Part shown: one piece after another, positions 25,157-34,574 of the stretch
Layout of the letters: each line of letters starts with the position of its first letter
Position numbering within the stretch: the stretch's first letter is position 1
Assembly: GCF_000422265.1 (NCBI RefSeq)
Contig: NZ_AULL01000012.1
Coordinates: 186,001 to 250,000 of the forward strand
Source of the DNA: Kaistella palustris DSM 21579
GTDB taxonomy: Bacteria; Bacteroidota; Bacteroidia; Flavobacteriales; Weeksellaceae
Direction of reading: 5' to 3'
Length of the DNA: 64,000 bases
Program-made: the position numbers and the translations under genes
Notes under the pieces: generated by a model
Told to the model about the DNA's origin: nothing
Databases searched by the model: none
What the model saw: only the letters and a program-made list of their open reading frames with translations

Positions 25157-26230
25157 ATGAATATCGAAGACATCCTGCTGCCGCCGCGCGAATTTGAAAC
25201 TGAAAAATGGCAACTCGGAAATATGATTTCCTCAGAAATTCAGGAAAATGGTATTGTTCTCATTTTCTGTTCCGATTACCGGGGTCTGAAAAACGGCAGC
25301 GCGGAAATTCTCGATTTCAGAAAGGTGAGAAAACAACTTTACGAACTGTCGCGCCTCGATTTTGAAATTCCTGTTTGTGATCTTGGAGATCTTATTTCCG
25401 GCAGGTCGCATGAGGATTCGCATTTTATTTTGCAGGAAGTTCTTGCGATGTGCCATCAGAAGAATGCTGTTCCGATCGTAATCGGCGGCAGTAGCGATTT
25501 GGCATTTTCACTTTTTTCAGCGTTGAATTTTCAGCAGCAAAACATCAGTTATACGCAGATCTCGAACGTAATCTCTCTGGCAAATGACGGAGCGGAACTT
25601 ACCGGGAAAAACTTTCTTTCGCGGATCCTGAGTTCAAAAACATTCAGTTTAAAAAACTATCATCATCTCGGCTATCAAAAGCATCTGAACGCTGTAGATT
25701 CTGTGAAACTCATGAAAGAAGTGGAGTTTGATGTAATGCGGCTTGCCGAAATGATGAACACAACAGAGCGCGCCGAACCCTTTCTGCGCCGCGCAGACCT
25801 TGTAACTGTAAACTGCGATGCCGTAGAAAGTATCGGTGATGGTTTCTCGGTAAATCCGCAGGTTAACGGCTTGAATAAAAGAGAAATCTGCGCTTATATG
25901 AAAGAGATCGGACTTGGTGAGAATCTGCGTTCGGTCGGCATTTTTAATTTTAATGGGCAGTCGGAAGATATCCTGAATCACCAGCTTTTGGCGCAAATGA
26001 TCTGGTATCTTATCGAAGGCATTAATATTCAGAAATCGCATCCTGCTGAACGGTCTTTCGAGACATTTTGGGTTCTGAGCGATGATGCTCAGTATGCCTT
26101 TAAACGCGATACCTTTACCAATCTCTGGTATTTTGGCGACAGTGAAAACGCCGCCGATTTAATTCCCTGTGGGAAATGGGAATATGAGGATGCAAAACGC
26201 GGTTTCCTGAATCCGCGTTTCCTGAAATAG
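25157..26230 (+). CDS. Arginase/formimidoylglutamase-fold protein lacking metal ligands
   Basis: The 357-residue protein follows the ureohydrolase fold order: IVLIFCSDYRG strand, helical region, then VIGGSSDLAFS at the place of the metal motif GGxHD, and VTVNCDAVES in place of the SxDxDxxDP region. In active arginases these motifs carry the manganese-binding His and Asp residues; most are missing, and ISLANDGAEL replaces the DxHxD motif. It is probably a non-catalytic member, a type I recall as common in Flavobacteriia under the name formimidoylglutamase. No histidine-degradation gene is nearby, so that name should not be taken as function. Confidence 0.82.
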   Translation: MNIEDILLPPREFETEKWQLGNMISSEIQENGIVLIFCSDYRGLKNGSAEILDFRKVRKQLYELSRLDFEIPVCDLGDLISGRSHEDSHFILQEVLAMCHQKNAVPIVIGGSSDLAFSLFSALNFQQQNISYTQISNVISLANDGAELTGKNFLSRILSSKTFSLKNYHHLGYQKHLNAVDSVKLMKEVEFDVMRLAEMMNTTERAEPFLRRADLVTVNCDAVESIGDGFSVNPQVNGLNKREICAYMKEIGLGENLRSVGIFNFNGQSEDILNHQLLAQMIWYLIEGINIQKSHPAERSFETFWVLSDDAQYAFKRDTFTNLWYFGDSENAADLIPCGKWEYEDAKRGFLNPRFLK

Positions 26231-26281
26231 CAAATGTGCAAGAATAGATTTAAAACGCTATTTTTGCTTACACACATTTAG

Positions 26282-27829
26282 ATGAAAAGCGCACTAATCC
26301 GGATTTTTTCTCACCCTTATCTGCTGATTTTACTTGCAGTAATTATTAAGGTGCCGCTTTTTTTTACCAGACACATTCAGGAGGATTCCTTTATCACCTG
26401 GCGCGTGGCGAGAAATCTGCTGGATTTTGGTGTGATCGGTTTCAATGGTGAAGAACGTATTTCAGCTTCCACTACACATCTTTATGTGCTGGTCTCCGCG
26501 TTTTTTCAGTTTATTTTTGGCGGAAACTTTATTTATCCGCTGCTTATCTTCAGTGGGATCCTTTTTGCGGTCGGAACTTTCTGGCTGGCAAAAATATTTT
26601 TTGAAAATGACGATTTAAAGCGCGGATTCTTTGTGCTTTTTCTTAATGCTACTCCGCCGGCACTTACCGCCTCATTTCTGGGAATGGAATACGGACTTTT
26701 GTTTTTCCTGTATTGTGGACTCATCTATTTAGGATTGCAAAAAGGTAAAAAATGGGCATATTTCCTTTTTCCTGTTTTGATGCTTTGGACCAGAATCGAC
26801 AGTGTTGTTTTTCTCGGCATCATCTTTTTAGCTGACATCGTCCTCCGGAAACGGCTGAACACTTCTTTCATTTTTGGTGGGTTAGTCGGCCTTGCTAGCG
26901 TAATACTGTTCAATTATTTTTATTTTGGTGAGTTTGTAAACCATACCATTACTGCGAAAAAACTGGCATACAGGAATCTGCTGCAAAACAGCAGTCCGGA
27001 ATTTTATCTTTTTCAGTGGGCTTATTATGGCGGCCTTATCAAGAAATATTCAGTTTTCACCTTTATATTATGGCTTGCGTTTCTCGGATTTCTTGGCTGG
27101 ATTATTTTTAAAGTCGTACGCGATAAAAACACGGCTTCAACACGCGCCAAGATCATTTTAATTTCCGTGGTGGTTTTTGCTCTGGCGAAAATTTCTGTAT
27201 TTGCATTTCTAAAAGCATATTTCGACTGGTATTACTGGCTGCCGCGAACATTTCTTTTCGTCGCTGTGCTGTTTTATTTGCTGGATTATGTGCGGCTTCG
27301 GCTGCGTATTTTATTGCTGCTGATGATTATCGGTTCTTTAGGATTGTACGCTTCTCAGCTTCTGCAGTCTTACGCCATTGGTTACATGGAGCATGGCCAG
27401 CGGATGCAGGTCGCGAAAGATATTCTGGCTGTTTCCGGCGGAAAAGGCGGGTCGGTTTTATTGGAGCCTGCGGGCATTATTCCTTTCTACACCCGGCTCT
27501 ATACTTATGATGAGGTTGGGCTCGTCAATAAAAAAATCACCGCAGAAATGCTGGCTGATGAAAACTATTGGTGGAGCAATTCGGTCAGGAAATTCCAGCC
27601 CACTTATATTTTGACAGTGGGTGCCCAGGCCGGAAATCCTGATACCTTTTACAGGATGCAACGTAATGACGAACAGAATTTCCTTAAAGATTATAAGCTC
27701 CTCAGGAAATACCGCATCTCGAAGATTTATGAAGAAGCACCCGAAATGTTGCGTTGGATCTACAAAATACGGCCGATAGGGAAGGACTATTATCTTTACG
27801 TACGCCAGCAAAAAAACAAGGTGCAATGA
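26282..27829 (+). CDS. GT-C type membrane glycosyltransferase
   Basis: The 515-residue protein is polytopic, with about ten hydrophobic segments and a C-terminal soluble part. The first extracytoplasmic loop has acidic residues and the pattern RHIQEDSFITWRVARNLLDF followed by GEERISASTTHLY, resembling lipid-linked-sugar-using GT-C enzymes (EDxFITxRxxRNL...GERVxGxTxPL type). It would move a sugar from a polyprenyl donor onto a periplasmic acceptor. It heads the polysaccharide locus, and its stop overlaps the next gene by 4 nt (ATGA). Substrate unknown. Confidence 0.78.
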   Translation: MKSALIRIFSHPYLLILLAVIIKVPLFFTRHIQEDSFITWRVARNLLDFGVIGFNGEERISASTTHLYVLVSAFFQFIFGGNFIYPLLIFSGILFAVGTFWLAKIFFENDDLKRGFFVLFLNATPPALTASFLGMEYGLLFFLYCGLIYLGLQKGKKWAYFLFPVLMLWTRIDSVVFLGIIFLADIVLRKRLNTSFIFGGLVGLASVILFNYFYFGEFVNHTITAKKLAYRNLLQNSSPEFYLFQWAYYGGLIKKYSVFTFILWLAFLGFLGWIIFKVVRDKNTASTRAKIILISVVVFALAKISVFAFLKAYFDWYYWLPRTFLFVAVLFYLLDYVRLRLRILLLLMIIGSLGLYASQLLQSYAIGYMEHGQRMQVAKDILAVSGGKGGSVLLEPAGIIPFYTRLYTYDEVGLVNKKITAEMLADENYWWSNSVRKFQPTYILTVGAQAGNPDTFYRMQRNDEQNFLKDYKLLRKYRISKIYEEAPEMLRWIYKIRPIGKDYYLYVRQQKNKVQ

Positions 27830-28815
27830 AAAGGATTTCGGTAATCGTTCCGGTTTACAATGTAGAGAAATACCTCGGCAAATGTCTGTATTCGCTTGTG
27901 AATCAAACTTTGGGTGATTTTGAAATTATCGTCGTGAACGACGGCAGTACCGATGGCTCACAGCAAATCATTGATGATTACGCGAAAGATTTTCCTTTAA
28001 TAATTAAAGCCTTTAAAAAGAAAAACGGCGGTCTGAGCAGTGCAAGGAATTTAGGTCTGGATCATGCGCGCGGTGAGTATATTGGTTTTGTAGACAGCGA
28101 TGATAAAGTTTCGGCAACCATGTTTGAAAATCTTTATATGCTTGCAAGAAAATACGATGCCGAAATCGCACTCTGCGATCTGCAGAAAGTTGATGAAAAC
28201 GACAAGGTACGGCAGAAACTTCCACAGATACCTAACCTGCCGGAAAAAGTAATTCTGGCCGAGGATTTCTCACTTTTTGCCGACATCAGTTATTTTGCCT
28301 GCAATAAAATTTTCAAGAAATCGCTGTTCGAGCAGAGACGGTTTAAGTGCGGAGTTCACTTTGAAGATATACAGCTGATTCCCCAACTGATTTTAGATTC
28401 TGAAGTTATTGCGCATAGTTCCCGCTATCATTATCAGTATCTGGAAAGGTCAGACTCCATTAGTAAAACATATACCGAAAAAGGTCTGGATATTTTGCGT
28501 GCGGTAAATGAAGTTGAAGATGTTTTCCGGAACTCGCGCTACCGAAATCACGCGGGAATTTTTAAGGATTTTCAGATTTTGGAAGGTGTGTACAGTTTTC
28601 TCGCTTACCTAGCATTTGTTAAAGATGATGAGGTTTACAAAAAAATGTCGGCCGAACTGAAAGTGTTCCTGAAAGCAAAAGATATTTCGCTTGCAGAAAT
28701 ATTGCGGTACAAACGCTTTGGAAGGAATTATCTGCTATCTTTGTCTGTAAAGAAAAAAATATACTATTTGCTGTATTTTTTGGGGCAGGAAGATCTGATG
28801 CGGAAATTAATTTAA
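27826..28815 (+). CDS. Family 2 glycosyltransferase
   Basis: The 329-residue GT-A enzyme has the family 2 opening ISVIVPVYNVEKYLGKCLYS, VVNDGSTDGS, NGGLSSARNLGLDHA and the metal-binding DSDD in YIGFVDSDDKVS. It would transfer a sugar from a nucleotide donor to a lipid-linked acceptor at the cytoplasmic face. The ATG at 27826 gives a 4-nt overlap with the preceding stop and places the conserved strand at the N-terminus; the frame extends 24 codons upstream inside the previous gene and is rejected there. Donor sugar unknown. Confidence 0.95.
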   Translation: MKRISVIVPVYNVEKYLGKCLYSLVNQTLGDFEIIVVNDGSTDGSQQIIDDYAKDFPLIIKAFKKKNGGLSSARNLGLDHARGEYIGFVDSDDKVSATMFENLYMLARKYDAEIALCDLQKVDENDKVRQKLPQIPNLPEKVILAEDFSLFADISYFACNKIFKKSLFEQRRFKCGVHFEDIQLIPQLILDSEVIAHSSRYHYQYLERSDSISKTYTEKGLDILRAVNEVEDVFRNSRYRNHAGIFKDFQILEGVYSFLAYLAFVKDDEVYKKMSAELKVFLKAKDISLAEILRYKRFGRNYLLSLSVKKKIYYLLYFLGQEDLMRKLI

Positions 28816-28829
28816 ACACAATGCTCTAG

Positions 28830-29960
28830 ATGCCGATCCTGCACCCTGTTTTTATACTGATCTTTTTGTTTCTTGCCGTGGCAAGCTATCTGGAGATTTT
28901 CTTTCTGCAGAAAAAACAGAGTATTTTTGTTTGGATCACAGGTATTCTCGTGGTACTTGCGGTTGGTTTCAGAATCAATGTGGGCGCTGATTATCCCGTA
29001 TACAAAATGCTTTTCTCGGGTTTTGCTATTTACACAACGTATGGCGATGTGCTGGATAAGGCACTCTTTCGCCCAAATACCGAGGAGATCGAGTGGATCT
29101 TTGTACTTATCAATAAACTTGTTTTCGATTTTGGCTTTCCGTTCTACATTGTAACGCTGATCATGGCCGCGATCACTGTCTCGCTGAAGTTTACAGCGAT
29201 TTATAGAAATGTGGGATTTCCTACGTTGGCTTTACTTTTCTATTTTATGCCGATCATGTTTTTTGAGGATTCGGGGCAAATGCGCCAGGGCTTGGGAATC
29301 GCCGTGTGCGTGGCCTCATTTAAATTTATCAAAGAAAGAAACCTGCCCCTTTTTCTGCTCTGTATTTATATTGCGCTGGGATTTCATAAAACCGCGATCA
29401 TATTTTTACCCGCTTACTGGCTAGTGAAAATCCCACTTAACAGCAAACGTATATTCTGGATCCTGGTGCTCGCTGTACTGAGTTCTCCCTTTGAACTTTA
29501 CCGCCTGGGCGGTGAATTTTTTGCCACGCTGTCGCCGAAAGATGTTTCCGGCGCATATACCGGTTATCTGGATGACCGCTACTATGGCACACAGGTAGAA
29601 ACGGGATTAAATGATATTGTAAAACTCATCTTCATCTTTATTCTGATCCGCTACGATAAAGATGGCTGCGAACGCGTGTGGTGGTACGAATACATGCGGA
29701 ACCTGGCGGTTTTTGGCATGGCGCTTTTCTACTTTTTCCGGTCCAATGAGATCTTTGCGATCCGTCTGCCGGGTGCATACATGTTTTTTGTAACCATGTT
29801 CTGTTTGAGCAATTTGGTTTATGCTGTACCGAAGCGTCCGCGCCAGATCCTCTATCTGGGCTTTATGGCGTATTTTGTGGCGATGTTTTTCTACTTTGGC
29901 AGCGGCAACGGTCATCGTGGCGGCTTCACTACCGAGCGGTATCAAAATGCACTTTGGTAA
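28830..29960 (+). CDS. EpsG-family polysaccharide polymerase-like protein
   Basis: The 376-residue polytopic protein matches the EpsG type: FRINVGADYPVYKMLF near residue 50, EEIEWIFVLINKL, ALLFYFMPIMFFEDSGQMRQGLGIAV, and GFHKTAIIFLPAYW. EpsG-family proteins take the place of Wzy polymerases in exopolysaccharide clusters. It starts 14 nt after the GT2 gene and ends 2 nt before the next ATG, a single operon. Function is inferred from family and context. Confidence 0.87.
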   Translation: MPILHPVFILIFLFLAVASYLEIFFLQKKQSIFVWITGILVVLAVGFRINVGADYPVYKMLFSGFAIYTTYGDVLDKALFRPNTEEIEWIFVLINKLVFDFGFPFYIVTLIMAAITVSLKFTAIYRNVGFPTLALLFYFMPIMFFEDSGQMRQGLGIAVCVASFKFIKERNLPLFLLCIYIALGFHKTAIIFLPAYWLVKIPLNSKRIFWILVLAVLSSPFELYRLGGEFFATLSPKDVSGAYTGYLDDRYYGTQVETGLNDIVKLIFIFILIRYDKDGCERVWWYEYMRNLAVFGMALFYFFRSNEIFAIRLPGAYMFFVTMFCLSNLVYAVPKRPRQILYLGFMAYFVAMFFYFGSGNGHRGGFTTERYQNALW

Positions 29961-29962
29961 AA

Positions 29963-31081
29963 ATGGAAGGTATTAAAGGCATATTAAATGAGTTGGGAGT
30001 CGCGCAGTTTTATTTAAAACTGAGTTTGGGTTTGGTGTGTTCGTTTTTGATCACCTTCCTTTCTGTACCTACCATTGTAAAAATATCCAAACGGAAAAAT
30101 CTGATGGATGAACCCGGGCTCAGGAGTTCGCACCTGCGTAAAATTCCAAATCTCGGCGGAATTGCCATGTTTTATTCGCTTGCCGTTTGTGCGTCTATCT
30201 TTGCTTTTGAGCTTTTCGATCTGTACAAGTTTCTTTTTGCGTCGCTCGTTATCCTGCTCTACATTGGTGTGATGGACGATATTGTGGTGATGCGTGCATA
30301 TAAGAAACTTTTGGCCCAAATTATTGTAACCGCTTTGATGGTGATTGGTTCGGATGTGCGGATACGAAGTTTTTTCGGGTTGTTCAGCATTTATGAACTG
30401 TCATACTTTGCCAGTGTGGCGATCAGCATCTTTACATTTATTGTTTTAATAAATGCTTTTAATTTAATTGATGGCATCGATGGGCTGGCCGGAGTTTACT
30501 CCATCATTTGCAGTGCCCTGTTCGGGATCAGTTATTTCCGCTTAGGTGAATATAATTATCCGCTTGTGGTACTTTCTGCCGTAATCATTGGGTCCGTGCT
30601 TGGATTTTTATATTATAATCTCGCACTATCTCGCACCCAAAAGATTTTTATGGGAGATACAGGTTCCATGATTCTGGGTTTCTTACTTGCTTTCACGGCG
30701 ATTTGTTTTATTGATATTTTCATTGATAAAGAACTGCCGGATGTTCCGAGATATTACCTTCAGGCCGCGCCGGCTATAGCGATTGCAATACTGATTTTGC
30801 CGCTGGTCGACACGCTTAATGTATTCATTATCAGAATTTCAGCCGGTAAATCGCCTTTTATTGCCGATAACAATCACATTCATCACTCACTTTTAAAACT
30901 GGGGCTCTCGCACAGGCGGTCAACCTTTTATATTATACTGTATTATCTTTTCATCGTGGCGGTTGCGTATTACTTCAGGCATATTAATGTAAATGTGCTT
31001 CTGTTACTCATCGTGGTACTTGGTTTTACAGGCGCCTATATTCCACGGCTCATTTTGCTGAAAAGAAAGGAAATCAATTAA
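29963..31081 (+). CDS. WecA/TagO-type undecaprenyl-phosphate sugar-1-phosphate transferase
   Basis: This 372-residue integral membrane protein of the MraY family starts lipid-linked glycan synthesis by moving an N-acetylhexosamine-1-phosphate to undecaprenyl phosphate. Motifs are NLMDEPGLRSSHLRKIPNLGG, the DDIVVMRAYKK Asp pair, NLIDGIDGLAG, FMGDTGSMILGF and DNNHIHHSLLKLGLSHR, which are WecA rather than MraY features. The ATG at 29963, two bases after the EpsG stop, is used; the in-frame TTG at 29954 overlaps it. It is likely the initiating enzyme of the locus. Confidence 0.92.
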   Translation: MEGIKGILNELGVAQFYLKLSLGLVCSFLITFLSVPTIVKISKRKNLMDEPGLRSSHLRKIPNLGGIAMFYSLAVCASIFAFELFDLYKFLFASLVILLYIGVMDDIVVMRAYKKLLAQIIVTALMVIGSDVRIRSFFGLFSIYELSYFASVAISIFTFIVLINAFNLIDGIDGLAGVYSIICSALFGISYFRLGEYNYPLVVLSAVIIGSVLGFLYYNLALSRTQKIFMGDTGSMILGFLLAFTAICFIDIFIDKELPDVPRYYLQAAPAIAIAILILPLVDTLNVFIIRISAGKSPFIADNNHIHHSLLKLGLSHRRSTFYIILYYLFIVAVAYYFRHINVNVLLLLIVVLGFTGAYIPRLILLKRKEIN

Positions 31082-31089
31082 TTATTTGC

Positions 31090-31097
31090 TATTTTTG
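31090..31097 (+). promoter_or_regulatory. -7 box TATTTTTG before the Wza-like gene
   Basis: TATTTTTG ends 19 nt before the ATG at 31117, giving the export pair a possible promoter separate from the glycosyltransferase genes. Confidence 0.55.
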
Positions 31098-31116
31098 TAA
31101 CGACACATACCACAAG

Positions 31117-31968
31117 ATGAAAATAAATCAACTCTTTGTTTTTCTCGCTTTACCACTTTTACTCTGTTCCTGCATTTCAACAAAAGATGTGCGGTACATG
31201 CAGCCTAACGAGAATCTCGTCATTAACGAAGAGGGTTTGGTTCCCTACAATATTCCTGTATACCGCGTAACGAAAAACGATATGCTGAATTTAAATATCG
31301 TGACCACGCCGAAAGGTGATGCCGCTCAGTTTTATTCCGCGCTCAATGCGCCGCCTCCCAATACCGTAAACAGCGCAGGTGCTTCCTCCAATTTCAATTC
31401 CGTACAGGGCGACGGTGGAAATGCGAATTTCTATTTTAATGGTTTAAAGGTGGATTCCAAGGGCGATATCAATATCATGGGCATTGGTTTTGTAAAAGCC
31501 GAAGGCCGCACCATAGAAGATATTACAACTGAAATTCAGAACCGTGTAAACGAGAATTTTCTCGACGGCAAATCAGAAGTCCGGCTGAATACCGACGGGA
31601 TCACCTATTATTTATTGGGTGATGTAGAAACAGTGGGCATCAGCGGTGAAAAAAAAACACATAAAAATACACTTACACTCACCGAGGCGCTGGCGATAAA
31701 TGGTGGGCTGAACAGAACCGTAGACCGTACAAATATCATCATCCACCGGAAACTTCCCGAAGGGATCAAAATCGCAAAAGTAGATCTCACGCGCGAAGAT
31801 GTAATGAATTCACCGTATTACTGGGTGCAAAACGGTGATGAGATACTGCTCAACACGCGGGCCAAGAATCTGAACGGTTTAGGCAAAGACCCCATCCAGA
31901 CGATTACGACAGGAGTTTCGGTTATTACCACAGCCTTGTCGGTATATCTAATTTTAACACGACTCTAG
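31117..31968 (+). CDS. Wza-like polysaccharide export lipoprotein
   Basis: The 283-residue protein has a lipoprotein signal (FLALPLLLCSC, Cys18), a Poly_export domain starting YRVTKNDMLNLNIVTTPKGD, a SLBB-like part (GDVETVGISGE, LTLTEALAINGGLNRT) and a C-terminal hydrophobic helix (ITTGVSVITTALSVYLILT). It is shorter than E. coli Wza (about 379) but typical of Bacteroidota versions. It would form the outer-membrane channel for the capsule or exopolysaccharide. Its stop abuts the Wzc-like start with no gap. Confidence 0.93.
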   Translation: MKINQLFVFLALPLLLCSCISTKDVRYMQPNENLVINEEGLVPYNIPVYRVTKNDMLNLNIVTTPKGDAAQFYSALNAPPPNTVNSAGASSNFNSVQGDGGNANFYFNGLKVDSKGDINIMGIGFVKAEGRTIEDITTEIQNRVNENFLDGKSEVRLNTDGITYYLLGDVETVGISGEKKTHKNTLTLTEALAINGGLNRTVDRTNIIIHRKLPEGIKIAKVDLTREDVMNSPYYWVQNGDEILLNTRAKNLNGLGKDPIQTITTGVSVITTALSVYLILTRL

Positions 31969-34455
31969 ATGATACCGGGAAAAGAAAATGAAACTGCATC
32001 TGCCGGAACAGCTGAAAAAGCCGGTTCCTTTGCACTTTTCGATATCGAGCATTTCCTGAGAAGGGTTTTGCGGAACTGGTATTGGTTCGTTCTTATGGCG
32101 GCTTTGGGTTATTGTATTTCCTGGTTTTACAGTAAATATTACGCACAGCGCATTTATGCCTCAAACCTTTCCCTAAGCGTTTCGAATAACACCGCGAGTT
32201 ATTTTACGCCCAATCAGTCAATCAACTTTATCTGGGGACAAACCGGGAATCAGGACGGGATTTACCTGAAGAAAATGCTGCTCTCGCGCTCGCATAATGA
32301 ATATTTGGTTAACCAGCTTGACCTTTATGTGAATTATTCTACTAAAGGTCTCATCAAACAAACCTATCTGGATAAATATGATTCGCCGGTTTTCCTGGAG
32401 ATCGATAAAGCCCATCTCCAGCAGCCGAATTATCCCGTAACCTTACTTCCCAAATCCGGTAACCGCTTCGAAGTGGTGCTGCCTAAAGAAGGTGAAAGCA
32501 CTTATCTCTATTCCTTTCAGACCGAAAATTTCAGCAATATCCCAAAATTCAGCCGCCCTGAAAATAAAATTATTTCCCTTAATGAATGGTATGTTTCACC
32601 GCACCTGAAATTTAAACTCGTTAGAAATCCTGTCCCAAGTCCGATTATTCTTGATAATATTATCATTTCACTTTCTACGGTGAACCAAACGGTTAACAAT
32701 CTTGTTTCCACCATTAATGTTGATTTCGACAAGGAGATCAATACCATTATGGTCATTACCAAAAGTGGTTATAACCTGAACGGAACTGTTAATTTCCTGA
32801 ACACTTCGGTAGAAGAACTCGAAAAGAAACGGCTTGTAGACCGAAATACGGTGGACAAAAACACCGAGAACTATCTCGACGAAAACCTTTCCAAAATCAG
32901 GAAAAAACTCGATTCCAGCGCTACGCTTTTAAACCACATGAAAGTGTCTGAAGGTCTTTATGATATTAAAGACCGCGACGAGAAAGCTTTGGTCAGGATC
33001 AAAGAGCTTGAGGCTAAAAAAGCGGACCTGATCACCAAAGTGAATTCGCTTAATGCCATTAAAAATTCTTTGGCCTCCCAAAATCTTGACCGGTTGATCA
33101 GCCTGAATTCTGCAGGCGTTGACGACGGGGCTTTCACCGCAAGTGTATCCGAGCTCAAGGCCCTGTATGCCAAAAGAAGGGAGATGGCGACAATTTACAC
33201 GCCGAATTCTGAACCCATGATTGAGATCAACAGGCTGATCAGCGAAGCCCGCGGAAACTCCACGGGATCACTGCGAACTTATTTCAGTACTTACCTCAAT
33301 GAGATCTCGCGAATTGACCGGAATATCGCGGAAGAAGGCCGCGACCTCGTAGCCTATCCTGAGAAAGAACGCCGGTACCTGGATGCGGAGCGGGGATATA
33401 ACATGATCGAAGCCACCTACAACAGCCTGCTCACAAAACAGAATGAAACACAGATCCGTGTCGCTACCAATAAATCCGATATTACGGTAATTGATCCAGC
33501 TAAGAATCTGGGACAGGGACCAATAGCGCCGGATGTACAGCGAACAAAATATTCAATTATGGGTGGGTTACTGCTTTTGCCGTTGCTGATCATCGCACTT
33601 TCTGAAGCGCTGGATAACCGCGTGCGAAATATAAAAGAGTTACTGCAGGTAACAAAAATTCCGCTGTTGGGAGTTATTGGTAAAAATACGCACGACAATA
33701 ATCTTACGGTGCTCGAGCAGCCCAGATCTTCTATTTCTGAAGCGTTCCGAGGTATACGTGCGAACCTGCGTTTTCTGCATAAAGAAGATGAACAGTCCAA
33801 AGTAATACTCCTGACTTCATCGGTAGGTGGCGAAGGAAAAACCTATATCTCGATCAATATTGCTTCGGTTTTAGGCTTAAGCGGCAAAAAAACCATCCTC
33901 CTGGGAATGGACCTCCGAAAGCCGAAAATTTTCGGCGACTTTAAAATCGATAATAAATATGGAATCTCAAATTTCCTCACCGGTGAGGTAGATATGGAAA
34001 CCATCATTAATAAAACAAAAATCCCGAATCTTCATGTGGCGACCTCGGGGCCAATCCCGCCAAATCCGTCGGAACTCCTGATGAGCGACAGAAATATTGA
34101 TTTCATTAAAGAACTGAAAAGACATTACGATTTTATTGTGATCGATTCTCCACCCGTAGGTTTGGTGGCCGATCCGTTTGAACTGATGAAGTATGTAGAC
34201 GCGAGCATTTATGTGGTGCGCCACGAGTATACGGAGAAATATATGCTGAAGATGATCACCGAAAAGTATCAGAATCACGAGATCAAGAATCTTGGTCTGG
34301 TTTACAATGACTTCCAGATGAATCAGGGTTACGGTTATGGCTATGGCTACGGTTATGGCTACGGTTATGGCTATTTCGATGAGGACAAGAATTATGAGGA
34401 GCCTACACTTATAAAGATCCGCAATAAACTCCGGAAGCTTTTCGGCCGGAATTGA
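31969..34455 (+). CDS. Wzc-like BY-kinase polysaccharide co-polymerase
   Basis: The 828-residue protein has an N-terminal Wzz-type domain between two membrane helices (about 35-60 and 520-540), a coiled-coil periplasmic part, and a C-terminal BY-kinase domain: Walker A SSVGGEGKT (about 618-626), Walker A' LLGMDLRKPK and Walker B FIVIDSPP. The tail has eight consecutive Gly-Tyr units (about 787-802), the tyrosine cluster autophosphorylated in this family. It controls chain length and export with the Wza-like partner. No Wzb-type phosphatase gene is nearby. Confidence 0.95.
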   Translation: MIPGKENETASAGTAEKAGSFALFDIEHFLRRVLRNWYWFVLMAALGYCISWFYSKYYAQRIYASNLSLSVSNNTASYFTPNQSINFIWGQTGNQDGIYLKKMLLSRSHNEYLVNQLDLYVNYSTKGLIKQTYLDKYDSPVFLEIDKAHLQQPNYPVTLLPKSGNRFEVVLPKEGESTYLYSFQTENFSNIPKFSRPENKIISLNEWYVSPHLKFKLVRNPVPSPIILDNIIISLSTVNQTVNNLVSTINVDFDKEINTIMVITKSGYNLNGTVNFLNTSVEELEKKRLVDRNTVDKNTENYLDENLSKIRKKLDSSATLLNHMKVSEGLYDIKDRDEKALVRIKELEAKKADLITKVNSLNAIKNSLASQNLDRLISLNSAGVDDGAFTASVSELKALYAKRREMATIYTPNSEPMIEINRLISEARGNSTGSLRTYFSTYLNEISRIDRNIAEEGRDLVAYPEKERRYLDAERGYNMIEATYNSLLTKQNETQIRVATNKSDITVIDPAKNLGQGPIAPDVQRTKYSIMGGLLLLPLLIIALSEALDNRVRNIKELLQVTKIPLLGVIGKNTHDNNLTVLEQPRSSISEAFRGIRANLRFLHKEDEQSKVILLTSSVGGEGKTYISINIASVLGLSGKKTILLGMDLRKPKIFGDFKIDNKYGISNFLTGEVDMETIINKTKIPNLHVATSGPIPPNPSELLMSDRNIDFIKELKRHYDFIVIDSPPVGLVADPFELMKYVDASIYVVRHEYTEKYMLKMITEKYQNHEIKNLGLVYNDFQMNQGYGYGYGYGYGYGYGYFDEDKNYEEPTLIKIRNKLRKLFGRN
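34327..34374 (+). repeat. Eight-copy hexanucleotide repeat encoding the Gly-Tyr tail
   Basis: Eight GGYTAY units in frame encode (Gly-Tyr)x8 at the C-terminus of the Wzc-like kinase. Slippage would change tyrosine number without shifting the frame. Confidence 0.9.
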
Positions 34456-34461
34456 TTTTAC

Positions 34462-34492
34462 ACAAACCCTCCTCTTCGGGGGTTTTGTTCTT
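34462..34492 (+). terminator. Probable terminator of the polysaccharide locus
   Basis: ACAAACCCTCC (34462-34472) pairs with GGGGGTTTTGT (34478-34488) with one mismatch and one G-U pair, followed by T-rich sequence. Weaker than the other terminators. Confidence 0.6.
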
Positions 34493-34574
34493 ATAAAATC
34501 ATAAAATAAGTATTTTCCCGTTTTTAAGGCAAAATATTATGCTTTTTTGAGCTTATTTAACTAAAAATTAAGAA

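Noticed and set aside
34327-34374. Short tandem repeat as a CRISPR or intergenic satellite
   Set aside because: It is inside a coding frame and encodes the expected tyrosine-rich tail.
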